Shown: positions 28,061 to 36,839 of the stretch, one piece after another
Layout: each line of letters starts with the position of its first letter
How positions within the stretch are numbered: position 1 is the first letter of the stretch
NCBI GenBank assembly: GCA_963754645.1
Contig: CAVWGP010000006.1
Coordinates: 124,001-188,000, forward strand
Origin: CAVWGP01 sp963754645
GTDB taxonomy: Bacteria; Pseudomonadota; Alphaproteobacteria; Bin65
Direction: 5' to 3'
DNA length: 64,000 nt
Notes under the pieces: model-generated
What the model saw: only the letters and a program-made list of their open reading frames with translations
Database searches by the model: none
What the model was told of the DNA's origin: nothing
Program-made: the position numbers and the translations under genes

Positions 28061-28942
28061 TCACGCCCGCTCGGTCGAGGCGCGGCCGAGCAGGCCCGCG
28101 GGCCGGACGAACAGCACGGCGAGCAGCACGACAAAGGCGACGGCGTCCTTGAACTGCGACGACAGCAGGCCGGCCGAGAGCGATTCGAGCAGGCCGAGCA
28201 CCAGCCCGCCGAGGAGCGCGCCGTGCAGATTGCCGAGCCCGCCCAGCATCGCCGCGCTGAAGCCCTTGAAGCCCAGCATCAGCCCGGCATTGACCGAGGT
28301 CAGCGTGAGCGGCGTGATGATCAAACCGGCAACGGCGCCGATCGCCGCCGCGATGACGAAGGACCACATCGCCATGCGGTCGACATTGATGCCGACCAGG
28401 CCCGCCGCCTCGCGGTCCGCCGCGGCGGCGCGCATGGCGCGGCCGAGCAGGCTGCGCTGGAAAAACACATGCGTGCCGATCATGACGGCCACGGTGATGC
28501 CGAACACCCAAAGCGCCTGCGGCGGCATGCTGACGCCGGCAAAGCCGATATTCTCGCTGCCGGTGAAGCTCGGCAGCCCGGCCGGCGCCTTGCCGAGGGT
28601 GAGCATGACGGCGGCCCGGGTCGTGATCGCGACCGCGATCGTGATCAGCGTCAGCAGCATCGGCGTCGGCGCGCGCAACGGGTGGATTGCCAGGCGTTCC
28701 GAGACCAGGCCGAGCAGCGCCACGATCGCCGTCGCCACCGGCACCAGCAGCAACGGCGCCAGGCCGAAGCTGACATGCAGGAAGGCGCCGATCATGCCGC
28801 CCGCCATCACCCACTCGCCCTGGGCGAAATTGATCGCGTCGGTGCTCTTGAAAATCACCGTGAAGCCGAGGGCGACGAGCGCGTAGATGCTGCCTGTCAC
28901 CAGGCCGGCGAACACGAGCTGGAGAATCTGGCTCCCGTCCAT
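28061..28942 (-). CDS. livH: Branched-chain-type ABC transporter permease (LivH)
   Basis: 293 residues with about eight helices. GSIYALVALGFTVIFKSTDA, NFAQGEWVMAGGM and GRAMRAAAADREAAGLVGIN are LivH hallmarks. It forms the membrane channel with LivM. It lies 9 bp downstream of the di-iron protein gene, so transporter and oxygenase-like genes share one transcript. Confidence 0.92.
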   Translation of the reverse strand: MDGSQILQLVFAGLVTGSIYALVALGFTVIFKSTDAINFAQGEWVMAGGMIGAFLHVSFGLAPLLLVPVATAIVALLGLVSERLAIHPLRAPTPMLLTLITIAVAITTRAAVMLTLGKAPAGLPSFTGSENIGFAGVSMPPQALWVFGITVAVMIGTHVFFQRSLLGRAMRAAAADREAAGLVGINVDRMAMWSFVIAAAIGAVAGLIITPLTLTSVNAGLMLGFKGFSAAMLGGLGNLHGALLGGLVLGLLESLSAGLLSSQFKDAVAFVVLLAVLFVRPAGLLGRASTERA

Positions 28943-28951
28943 CGCCCGGCG

Positions 28952-29888
28952 TCAAACGTCGCCGAGGCGCGGATGCTCGAACCGGCGCAAGGCGATGCCG
29001 ATACCGGCGAAGGTGGCGCGCGCTTCGGCGAACCACTGTTTCAGCACCGCGCCCTCTTCCGCCGCGCTGGACGCGCCGAGGCCGGCCCCGCGCGTGACTT
29101 CGTCGGCGGCGACAACGTCCGCGGCGGCGTCGCCCGGCGCGAGCCAGGCGCAGTGGTAGCCGTTAAGCTCGAGATCGCCGATGACGTGCTCGATTTCCGC
29201 GGTGATTTCGGCGCGCATCGCCTCGGACCATGTCGGCGCGCGTTCGGCGAGATAGCCCCAGCCGAAGGCGACGTGGCGCTCCTTGTCCTGGACCAGGCGC
29301 TTCAGGATGGCGGCGGCGACCGGATCGCGCGCGTGCCGGAGATGGCTGCGATACAGCTCGAGATCGATGCCATCCTGCACCGCGGCATGGGCCGCGACAT
29401 AGGCATCGACCGAAACGCCCGAATCGAACGCCTTGCGGTGAAACCCCTGGTTGAACAGCTCGGCATAGTCGGCGTTGCGCGGCTCCGGCATGTAGCCGCC
29501 CGCGAGATCGGCGAAGCGCCAGCAGCATTCGACGTGCCACGCTTCCTCGGTGCCGCGCACGCTCAGGAACATCTTGGGATCGCTCTCGCCGTTGTGTTCG
29601 AGGCAGATGCGAATCAGGATCGCCGGCGTTTCGGGCATGCCGCCATATTCGGTCCAAGCGCGCCGGCTCCAGCTCAGGCGCGCGGCTTCGAGCTGGGCCG
29701 CGCCGTAGCGCGCCGGCGTCGAAGGATTTCCACGGAATATGCCGCTCCGGATCCCAGCGCCCTTTTTTCGCGGCCTCGTAGAGCGCGCGGATGCTGATGA
29801 GCTTGGGCTCGAGATGGAGCGGAAAGCGGCGCTCGACCAGCGGCGGGCTGCGGCGCCGCTGCAGGCGCGCGGCGGTCGCGGAAACCAT
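28952..29888 (-). CDS. Ferritin-like di-iron protein, paralogue A (one frameshift)
   Basis: About 311 residues after repair. It starts MVSATAARLQRRRSPPLVER at ATG 29888, which shares its first base with the stop of paralogue B. The frame breaks near 29715 (after IPWKSFDAG) and resumes ARYGAAQLEAARLSWSRRAW. It is collinear with paralogue B throughout. The first E-x-x-H is retained as GTEEAWHVE and the last as DKERHVAFGW; the third-helix AAEE of B is AVQDGIDLE here, so one iron ligand may be altered. It is probably the second subunit of a heteromeric oxygenase or a partly degenerate partner. Confidence 0.6.
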
Positions 29889-30811
29889 CAAAACGATCCG
29901 AGCTTGGGGTGGAAGAACGGCTTGAGCGTGAAGCCCCAAGGTTCCATCTGCCGGCGGATGCGCTGTACCGAGGCGACGAAGACGGGGGCCTCCAATTCCT
30001 CGGTCGTGGCGCCGAGCCCGGCCTCGTGCGTCAGCCGGTCGGCCTCGACCTCGGCGCGCGACGCCGGACTGTCCGGTGCCAGCCAGGAACTGTGATAGCC
30101 GTTGAGCTCGACCTTGGCGATCATGGTGACCACGGCGTCTTCGACGATGGCGAGCTGCGCCTTCGACAGTTCGGGCGCGCGGCGCTCCATATAGGCCCAG
30201 CCGAAGGCGCAATGCCGCACTTCGTCGCGCATGATCAGGCGCAGGACTTTTTTGGCGACCGGATCGGGCGTGATGTCGATCAGATGCGCGAACACGTCGA
30301 AGGCGATTTCCTCGGCGGCGCAGACCAGGCTGGCGACGATGGCTTCGAGCGTGATCGCCGGATCGAGCGCCATCTTGCGCACGCCGTGCGTCGACACCGA
30401 GCCCTGGAACGCCGACTGCACCGGCTCCTTGATGTAGCCGCCGAGCTTTTCCGCCATCAGGTAGCAGGCTTCGGCGTGGCGCGATTCCTCCTGCGTCCGG
30501 ATGGTGAAGAAAAACCGCATGTCCGGCGGATGGCGTTCCTGGCAGAAGCGGATTTGCAGCGCCGGGCTTTCCGAAATGGCGCCGTATTCGCCCCAGGCGC
30601 GGCGGCTCCAATAGAGCCGCGCGGCCCGGAGCTGTTCGGGCGTGCGCGATGTCAGGTCCAGCGCGTCCCAATCGACCGCGGTCTGCGGGTCCCACTGATT
30701 CTTGACCGCGGAACGGTAGAGTTCGCGGATCTTCGGTATGCGCACCGAAAGATCGAGCGGGAACCGCATTTCGGGCTGGTCGAGTAGCGAAGGGGCGGCC
30801 GTGGCGGACAT
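29888..30811 (-). CDS. Ferritin-like di-iron protein, paralogue B (R2-type ligand set)
   Basis: 307 residues, all helical by composition. It holds two copies of the carboxylate di-iron signature: Glu75 (RAWGEYG) with Glu109-x-x-His112 (TQEESRHAE), and Glu168 (CAAEEIAF) with Glu197-x-x-His200 (MRDEVRHCAFGW). The spacings of 34 and 29 residues fit E-x(28-37)-DExxH, as in ribonucleotide reductase R2, bacterial multicomponent mono-oxygenases, acyl-ACP desaturases and AurF-type N-oxygenases. I cannot place it in a named family. No reductase or ferredoxin gene is adjacent. It sits between livK and livH, so its substrate is probably imported by this transporter. Confidence 0.65.
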   Translation of the reverse strand: MSATAAPSLLDQPEMRFPLDLSVRIPKIRELYRSAVKNQWDPQTAVDWDALDLTSRTPEQLRAARLYWSRRAWGEYGAISESPALQIRFCQERHPPDMRFFFTIRTQEESRHAEACYLMAEKLGGYIKEPVQSAFQGSVSTHGVRKMALDPAITLEAIVASLVCAAEEIAFDVFAHLIDITPDPVAKKVLRLIMRDEVRHCAFGWAYMERRAPELSKAQLAIVEDAVVTMIAKVELNGYHSSWLAPDSPASRAEVEADRLTHEAGLGATTEELEAPVFVASVQRIRRQMEPWGFTLKPFFHPKLGSF

Positions 30812-30841
30812 CGCGCTATCTCCGATCCGGACGAGGGCGGC

Positions 30842-31999
30842 TTACGCCGCGAGGCGCCAGCGATTGTCTTTCCAGGTGATGACGGTCCCGTCGGCCTTCG
30901 AAAGTCCCGAATGCTTGTCGCGTCCGAAGGTGAAGGTGCCGCCGACGCCGGGGTAATTCTTGATGCCTTCCAGCGCCGCGCGCACTTTTTCCTTGTCCGT
31001 GCCGCCGCTCCGGAGCGCGAGCGCGGCCATATTGATCGCGTCGTAAGTCTGGGCGACGAATTGATTGGGCGCTTGCTTGTAGCGCGCCTCGTAGCGCTTG
31101 GTGAGGTCCGCGATGCGGGCCTTGACCGGATCGCCCGCGGGCAGATCGCCGCCGACCGGGAATTTCACGCTGAGCAGGAACGTGCCGTCGGCGGCGCCCT
31201 CGGCCAGCTTCATGTAGCGGTCGTCGACGAAACCGTAGCTGTGCATGATCGTGCGGTCGGCGAGGCCGAGCTGCTTGGCCTGCTTGAGGAACACGACGCC
31301 GCTCGGGGTGATCGTCCAGCACAGGATCGACTTCGCGTCGCTGTTCTTGATGCGGGTGAGCTGCGCCGTGAGATCGGTGTCGCCCGGATTGAAGGTTTCG
31401 TGCAGCACCTTGATGCCGTGCTTGGGTGCCACCTTGTCGATCTGCTCCTTGGCGCTCTGGCCGAAGCCGGAACTGTCGGCGAGCATGGCGACCGAGGCGA
31501 TGCCGCGCTTCTTCCAAAAATCGGCGGCGACTTCGAGAATCTGGTCGTCGTCGATCGTGCTCTTGAACGTCCATTTGCGCTCGGCGACGGGATTGACGAT
31601 CAGCATGCTGCCTTCGGTCGAAATGAAGGTCACGCCGGCTTTCTCGACGATGGGCACCATCGCGAGCGCGATGCCGCTGGCATTGCCGCCGCCGACGATC
31701 ATGTCGACCTTGTCTTGCTCGATCAGGCGCCGCGCCGCGGTGACGCCGCGCGCGCTCTGGGTTTCCGCGTCGTAAAACACCCAGTCGATCTTCTTGCCGG
31801 CGATGCCGCCGGCCGCGTTGACCTCTTCGATCGCGAGCTCCATGCCGCGCTTCATGTGATCGCCGAGGAACGCGCCCGGTCCGGTGACCGACAAGATCGT
31901 GCCGATCTTGACCGTGGCGGCCTGCGCCCGGAGAAGATTGGGCGCCGCGACCGCCGCCGCAGCACCGCCGACACCGAGAACGAATTGACGCCGTTTCAT
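30842..31999 (-). CDS. livK: Branched-chain-type ABC transporter substrate-binding protein (LivK-like)
   Basis: 385 residues. The N-terminus MKRRQFVLGVGGAAAAVAAP is an export signal with a twin-arginine-like KRRQF. The periplasmic-binding type I fold shows VKIGTILSVTGPGAFLGDHM, GGIAGKKIDWVFYD and VDMIVGGGNASG. HAAT binding proteins bind amino acids, amides, urea or aromatic acids, so the ligand is open. It is the first gene of the transporter run, 47 bp downstream of the gntR stop. Confidence 0.88.
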   Translation of the reverse strand: MKRRQFVLGVGGAAAAVAAPNLLRAQAATVKIGTILSVTGPGAFLGDHMKRGMELAIEEVNAAGGIAGKKIDWVFYDAETQSARGVTAARRLIEQDKVDMIVGGGNASGIALAMVPIVEKAGVTFISTEGSMLIVNPVAERKWTFKSTIDDDQILEVAADFWKKRGIASVAMLADSSGFGQSAKEQIDKVAPKHGIKVLHETFNPGDTDLTAQLTRIKNSDAKSILCWTITPSGVVFLKQAKQLGLADRTIMHSYGFVDDRYMKLAEGAADGTFLLSVKFPVGGDLPAGDPVKARIADLTKRYEARYKQAPNQFVAQTYDAINMAALALRSGGTDKEKVRAALEGIKNYPGVGGTFTFGRDKHSGLSKADGTVITWKDNRWRLAA

Positions 32000-32018
32000 G
32001 AGAGCCCCCTCTGTTTGA

Positions 32019-32048
32019 CCGGTATGTTCATAGTGGCCGGCATGTTCA
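32019..32048. promoter_or_regulatory. Pair of 12-bp direct repeats upstream of livK
   Basis: CCGGTATGTTCA (32019-32030) and CCGGCATGTTCA (32037-32048) lie 18 bp apart between the gntR stop and the livK start, differing at one base. A candidate operator for the adjacent regulator; the second copy covers the gntR stop codon. Confidence 0.35.
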
Positions 32049-32807
32049 AAGTTGAATGCCGAAACTATAGCGCACGACATCGCCGCGATAGATCGAACGG
32101 CCGGCCATGACGACGCTGCCGTCCTTGGCGAAATAACGCAGATGGCGCACCAGCGCCGGCTCGCCCGGCAGCACGCGCAGGTATTTGGCGCTTTCGGCCT
32201 CGGCGGCAACGGCTTCGACTTGCATATCGACCCGGTCGAGGACGACCGATCGCTTGAGCCAATCGAGCAAGGAGCGCTGCTCCGCGTCGCGCCGCTTCAG
32301 GCGGCGGCCGATGTGCCGCGGCAAGTAACGATGATCGAGACCGATCGGAACGGCGCCGAGCATGCGCAGGCGCTTGATGTAGACGACGTTCGCGCCGAGC
32401 GCGGGATCGGGCGGCACGTCGCCGTCCGGCCGAGACGACAGCTCCAGCACCTGCGCCGTCATCGGCCGTCCGCCCGAAGCGGCACCGTCGAAAAAGCTCG
32501 CGAGCGAGCGCTCCTCGAACTTGCCCGGTGCCACGAAGGTGCCGATGCCCTTGACGCGGCGCACGAAACCCTCGTTGACGAGCTGCTCGATGGCCTGGCG
32601 CGCCGTCATGCGGCTGACGTCGAAACGCTGCGCCACCGCGTCGTCGCCGTAGAAACGGGTGTCGGCGGCGCTATGCGGCAGTTCGGCGATGAGGCGGCGC
32701 GCGATCTGCGCATAGAGCGGCAGCGGCGACGAGCGGTCCACCGCGTCGAACGACACTTCCGCCGCCGCGGGCATTTTGAGATCGAGGCGCATGGACGATC
32801 GGCCCAA
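32046..32807 (-). CDS. GntR-family regulator, HutC/UTRA type
   Basis: 253 residues. An N-terminal winged helix (PLYAQIARRLIAEL, then DDAVAQRFDVSRMTARQAIE and GFVRRVKGIGTFVAPGKFEE) precedes a UTRA effector domain ending SIYRGDVVRYSFGIQL. HutC-type GntR proteins repress catabolic or transport operons until a small ligand binds. It heads the transporter/di-iron/amidase run on the same strand and has a palindrome at its own promoter. ATG 32792 is an alternative start. Confidence 0.85.
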   Translation of the reverse strand: MGRSSMRLDLKMPAAAEVSFDAVDRSSPLPLYAQIARRLIAELPHSAADTRFYGDDAVAQRFDVSRMTARQAIEQLVNEGFVRRVKGIGTFVAPGKFEERSLASFFDGAASGGRPMTAQVLELSSRPDGDVPPDPALGANVVYIKRLRMLGAVPIGLDHRYLPRHIGRRLKRRDAEQRSLLDWLKRSVVLDRVDMQVEAVAAEAESAKYLRVLPGEPALVRHLRYFAKDGSVVMAGRSIYRGDVVRYSFGIQL

Positions 32808-32810
32808 TGT

Positions 32811-32832
32811 CTTGTCTAGATGTTAGTACAAG
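32811..32832. promoter_or_regulatory. Inverted repeat upstream of gntR (putative autoregulatory site)
   Basis: CTTGT and ACAAG arms bracket a 12-base centre immediately 5' of the gntR start; the left half reads TTGTCTAGA. Dyads containing GTCTAGA are typical operators of NagR/DasR-type HutC regulators, so this is a plausible autoregulatory site. Confidence 0.4.
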
Positions 32833-32935
32833 GTGCGGCGGCTGTAAATCGGCGGCATTGCTGCATGCAAACCGCCGCGCTATCGTTTCCGCGGAGTTCG
32901 TTTAGCACGGCCACGGCAAGCAAATACGACAAGAC

Positions 32936-33439
32936 CTACATGGCACAGACGTTTCCGGTCTTGCGCTTGTAGGCCTCGTAGCCGCCGACTTCCTTGCAAT
33001 TCGGCGGCTTGCCGGCGGCTTCGGCCGCCTTGATGCGGGCCTCGATCGCATTGTCCTCCTCGGCCTCGGGCGAGGTCGGCGGGATCGTGGCGCAACCCTT
33101 GGATCGCATCAGGCGAGCGAGGTGCTCGTTGCGGCTGCGCAGCCCTTCCATCTCGACGCGCTCGCGTTCCGAAAGATCCATCGCCAAAAGAATCGGCCAG
33201 GCAAGCAGCATGCCGCCGACGAAGGCCGCGGCGTTCTTTCTCTCGGTATTGGCCTTTTGCTCCATCAGCCCGCGCGCACGCTGTACATTGGCGCCGATTT
33301 CGGCGTGCATGATCTCGCACGTCATCACGCTGTCGGCGGGCGAGGTTGTTGCGATCGGATTGGGCGTCGATCCGGCGCAGGCTGCAAGCAGCCATGCCGC
33401 GCCCGCGACGCCGGTAAATCCCCGGATTGGATAAGCCAT
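32936..33439 (-). CDS. Putative lipoprotein with internal membrane helix, unknown function
   Basis: About 167 residues from ATG 33439, preceded by GGGAGC. The N-terminus MAYPIRGFTGVAGAAWLLAA leads to a lipobox-like LAACAG. A second hydrophobic stretch (AAAFVGGMLLAWPILLAMDL) follows a helical region, then a charged coiled segment (LRSRNEHLARLM) and a tail with three further cysteines. I do not recognise the family. Neighbours do not suggest a role. Confidence 0.55.
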   Translation of the reverse strand: MAYPIRGFTGVAGAAWLLAACAGSTPNPIATTSPADSVMTCEIMHAEIGANVQRARGLMEQKANTERKNAAAFVGGMLLAWPILLAMDLSERERVEMEGLRSRNEHLARLMRSKGCATIPPTSPEAEEDNAIEARIKAAEAAGKPPNCKEVGGYEAYKRKTGNVCAM

Positions 33440-33634
33440 GTTTGCTCCCCGCATTGTTTGAATTGTTTTGCTGCGGGCATAGTCTGTCGCTTCGCCCGAC
33501 GGCGATCCTATGTCACGTCCTGGGAACGACAAACGGCGCTGGAAGGCCGGACGAGCGGTCGCCGCGCTCGCGCGCCCGCTTCCTTTTCTCCGCATTCCTG
33601 CCGATAGTGTCGCCGACCCGCATGACAGGCCCGC

Positions 33635-34522
33635 ATGACGACCGAAGATATCAGCCCGCGCTTCCACGATCTCGACATCTGGCCGAGCCTTGCCGCGCTC
33701 GAGGCCATGTATGATGGGCAGCTCGAAGCCGTGGCCGCGGTGCGCCCGGCGCTGCCGGCGATCGCCGCCGCCGCCGAAGCGGCCGGCGACAGGCTGCGGC
33801 GCGGCGGCCGCCTCGTCTATGCCGGCGCCGGCACCTCGGGCCGCATCGGCGTGCAGGACGGCGCCGAGCTGCCGCCGACCTTCGATTGGCCGAAAGACAA
33901 GCTGGTCTTCATCATGGCCGGCGGCTTGAAGACGCTGACCAGCAGCGCCGAGAACGCCGAAGACGACGAGGCCGCCGGCCGCGCCGCCATCGCCGAATAC
34001 GGAATCGGCGCGCAAGATGTCGTGCTCGGCACGGCGGCGAGCGGCACCACGCCCTTCACCGTCGCCGCGATCGCGGAAGCGCGCCGGCGCGGCGCGCTCA
34101 CCGTCGGCATCGCCAACAATCCGTCGGCGCCGCTGCTCGCCGCCGCCGAGCACGCGATCCTGGCCGAGACCGGCGAGGAGGTCATCGCCGGCTCGACGCG
34201 CATGAAGGCGGGCACGGCGCAGAAGATCGTGCTCAATCTTTTCTCGACGCTCGCCATGATGCGGCTCGGCAGGGTCTATGGCGGGCTCATGGTCGATATG
34301 CGCGTGACCAACGTAAAGTTGCAGCGCCGCGCCGAAATCATGGTGAGCGCCATCACCGGCGCCGATCCCGCCGCGGCCAAGGCGGCGATCGAACGAACCG
34401 GCGGACGCATCAAGGCGGCGTGCCTGATCGCGCGCGGCGCCGGGCTCGCCCAGGCCGAGGCGCTGCTGGCGCGCCACGGCGGCAATCTGCGCAAGGCGCT
34501 CGCCGAGATCGGGCAAGGCTAG
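33635..34522 (+). CDS. murQ: N-acetylmuramic acid 6-phosphate etherase
   Basis: 295 residues. The SIS domain has VYAGAGTSGRIGVQDGAELP at its start, VVLGTAASGTTPFT and GSTRMKAGTAQKIVLNLFST, all diagnostic of MurQ. It cleaves the lactyl ether of MurNAc-6-phosphate to give GlcNAc-6-phosphate in peptidoglycan recycling. The genes downstream (SIS protein, NagA) would take the product onward, and AnmK at 41.8 kb supplies the substrate. Confidence 0.93.
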   Translation: MTTEDISPRFHDLDIWPSLAALEAMYDGQLEAVAAVRPALPAIAAAAEAAGDRLRRGGRLVYAGAGTSGRIGVQDGAELPPTFDWPKDKLVFIMAGGLKTLTSSAENAEDDEAAGRAAIAEYGIGAQDVVLGTAASGTTPFTVAAIAEARRRGALTVGIANNPSAPLLAAAEHAILAETGEEVIAGSTRMKAGTAQKIVLNLFSTLAMMRLGRVYGGLMVDMRVTNVKLQRRAEIMVSAITGADPAAAKAAIERTGGRIKAACLIARGAGLAQAEALLARHGGNLRKALAEIGQG

Positions 34523-34525
34523 GCG

Positions 34526-35545
34526 ATGAGCGCCGCGCCGAGCCTGATGGAGCGCGAGATCGCCGAATGCCCGGCGACGGCGGCGCGCCTGATCGGCGAC
34601 GCGGACGGCGCCATTGCCGATCTCGCGGCCCGGCTCGGCCGCCGGCGCTTCCCCTTCGTCATCGTTTGCGGCCGGGGCAGTTCGAGCCATGTCGGCGTCT
34701 ATCTGCGCTATGTCATCGAGCGCTGGCTCGGCCTGGTGGTTTCAGCCTCGGCGCCGTCGCTGGTCACGGCCTATGAGCGGCCGCCGGCGATGCGCGACGC
34801 GCTGTTCCTGCTGATCTCGCAATCCGGGCGCAGCCCCGATTTGGTCGCCGCCGTCGCCGCCGCGCGCCGGCACGGCGCCACCACGCTCGCCATCGTCAAC
34901 GATCCGGCCTCGCCGGCGGCGGCGGCGAGCGAATTCGTCTTGCCGCTCGGCGCCGGCACCGAACGCTCGATCGCGGCGACGAAAACCGTTGTCGGCTCGC
35001 TCGCCGCCGGCCTGCGGCTGGTCGCCGAGCTGGCGCCGGCGCCCGACCTGCTCGCGGCGCTGCGCCGGATGCCGGCGCGGCTCGATCGCGCCCTGGCGCT
35101 CGATTGGTCGGCCTGGACCGCCGATCTCGCGGGCGCGCGCGCCGCCTATGTCACCGCCCGCGGCCACGGCTTCGGCGCCGCGCGCGAAATCGCGCTCAAG
35201 CTCGCCGAAACCGCGCAGATGCCGGCCATCGCTTACAGCGCCGCCGAGCTGCGCCACGGACCGCGCGCCGCCCTGTCGCCGGCGACGCCCGTGCTCGCCC
35301 TGCGCCAAAGCGATGCCTCGGCCGCCAGCGTCGACACGTTGATCGCCGAACTGCGCGCCGACGGCGTGCCGGCGCATCTGGCGGGCGAAGGCGGCACGCT
35401 GCCCTGGCTCGCGCCCGACCACGCCGCCTGCGATCCCGTCGTCATGCTGCTGCCCGCCTATCGCGCCATCGAAGCGGCGGCGCGCCACCGCGGCCTCGAT
35501 CCCGACCGTCCGAGGCACCTCAGCAAAGTGACGGAGACGTTGTGA
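34526..35545 (+). CDS. Double-SIS-domain amino-sugar-phosphate deaminase/isomerase (AgaS/NagB-II type)
   Basis: 339 residues with two SIS repeats: FVIVCGRGSSSHVGVYLRY and LISQSGRSPDLVAAV in the first, YVTARGHGFGAAREIALKL and a closing ELRHGP in the second. This resembles GlmS isomerase domains without the glutaminase half, as in NagB-II. It should convert glucosamine-6-phosphate to fructose-6-phosphate. It lies 3 bp after murQ and before nagA, completing a recycling pathway. Confidence 0.82.
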   Translation: MSAAPSLMEREIAECPATAARLIGDADGAIADLAARLGRRRFPFVIVCGRGSSSHVGVYLRYVIERWLGLVVSASAPSLVTAYERPPAMRDALFLLISQSGRSPDLVAAVAAARRHGATTLAIVNDPASPAAAASEFVLPLGAGTERSIAATKTVVGSLAAGLRLVAELAPAPDLLAALRRMPARLDRALALDWSAWTADLAGARAAYVTARGHGFGAAREIALKLAETAQMPAIAYSAAELRHGPRAALSPATPVLALRQSDASAASVDTLIAELRADGVPAHLAGEGGTLPWLAPDHAACDPVVMLLPAYRAIEAAARHRGLDPDRPRHLSKVTETL

Positions 35546-35590
35546 TGCGCAAGGCCGGCGAAAGAATCCAGGCGCCGTCGCGAATCATTC

Positions 35591-35634
35591 GTAGGGGCGC
35601 ACGCCGACGCAAGCGTCGGACGCCGTGCGCCCTG
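35591..35634. repeat. REP-type palindrome, GTAGGGGC family
   Basis: Nested arms: GGGCGCAC (35595-35602) with GTGCGCCC (35625-35632), and CCGACGC (35604-35610) with GCGTCGG (35613-35619). It is preceded by GTAGG like the copies at 1155 and 19190. It sits in the 151-bp gap between the SIS gene and nagA and could form a strong RNA hairpin inside the operon. Confidence 0.65.
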
Positions 35635-35696
35635 TTTATGCAGGGCACGGCGATTGCGCATCGTTTCCGCGTCGGCCGCGCGGCGGGGACGCCGTG

Positions 35697-36839
35697 ATGC
35701 GCCAGGCCTTCGTCGCGGAGCGGATCTTCGACGGTTCGGTGATCGACGCCCATTCGGCGGTGCTGGTCGAGGACGGCACGATCGCCGGCATCGCGCCGCG
35801 CCGCGCCATCGCGTCCGACATCGAAACCGTCGCCGTGCCCGAGGGCGCGCTGCTGTCGCCGGGCTTCGTCGATATCCAGGTCAATGGCGGCGGCGGCGTG
35901 TTGTTCAACGATGCGCCGACCGTGGCCGCGATCGAGCACATCGCGCGCACCCATCGCCGCTTCGGCACGACATCGCTATTGCCGACGCTGATCACCGACC
36001 GGCGCGAAACCATGGCGGCGGCCGCGGACGCCGTCGCGGCCGCGATCCGCGCCGGCGTGCCGGGCATTGCCGGCATTCATTTCGAAGGCCCCTTCATCAA
36101 TCGGGCGCGCAAGGGCGTTCACCCGGCGGACCGCATCGCCGATTTCGCGGCGGACGATGCCGAATAAATTCCGCTGCTGGCGCCGCCCGGCGTGAGCCTC
36201 ATCACCCTGGCGCCGGAAACCTTGCCGCCGGGCGCGATCCGGCGGCTGGTCGAACGCGGCTTCAAGGTTTCGGCCGGCCACAGCGATGCGAGCGCGGCGC
36301 AAATCGAAGCCGCGATCGGCGAGGGCCTCACCGGCTTCACCCATTTGTTCAACGCCATGTCGCCGCTCGGCGCGCGCGCGCCGGGCGTGGTCGGCGCGGC
36401 GCTGGCCAGCGCTTCGACCTATGCCGGCATCATCGTCGACGGGTTTCACGTGTCGCCGGCGACGCTCAAGATCGCGCTCGCCGCCAAGGGCAAGGAGCGG
36501 TTCATGCTGGTGACCGACGCCATGCCCTCGGTCGGCGCCGAGGCGCGCTCGTTTCAACTGTTCGGCGAAACCATCGCGGTGGCGGACGGGCGCTGCGTGA
36601 CGGCGGACGGGACGCTCGCCGGCGCGCATCTCGACATGGCCGGCGCGGTGCGCAACGCGCATCGCCTGCTCGGCCTGGATCTGGCCGACGCGCTCGCCAT
36701 GGCGACGCGCATTCCGGCGGCGTTTCTCGGCTTGCAGGACCGCATCGGCCGGATCGCGGCGGGCAATCGCGCCGACTTCGTCGCCCTCGATCCCGAACTC
36801 AACGTCGTCGGAACCTGGATCGGCGGGCAGCCGGCGTGA
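35697..36839 (+). CDS. nagA: N-acetylglucosamine-6-phosphate deacetylase, in-frame stop at 36165
   Basis: 380 residues if the stop is read through. Amidohydrolase landmarks: PGFVDIQVNGGGGVLFND, GIHFEGPFINRARKGVH, then after the stop VSAGHSDASAAQ, GFTHLFNAMSPLGARAPG and VTDAMPSVGAE. The TAA at 36165-36167 follows FAADDAE and the frame continues directly with IPLLAPPGVSLITLAPE, so this is a single nonsense change rather than an indel. The enzyme deacetylates GlcNAc-6-phosphate from MurQ. Either the allele is inactive or the base is a consensus error. Confidence 0.88.
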
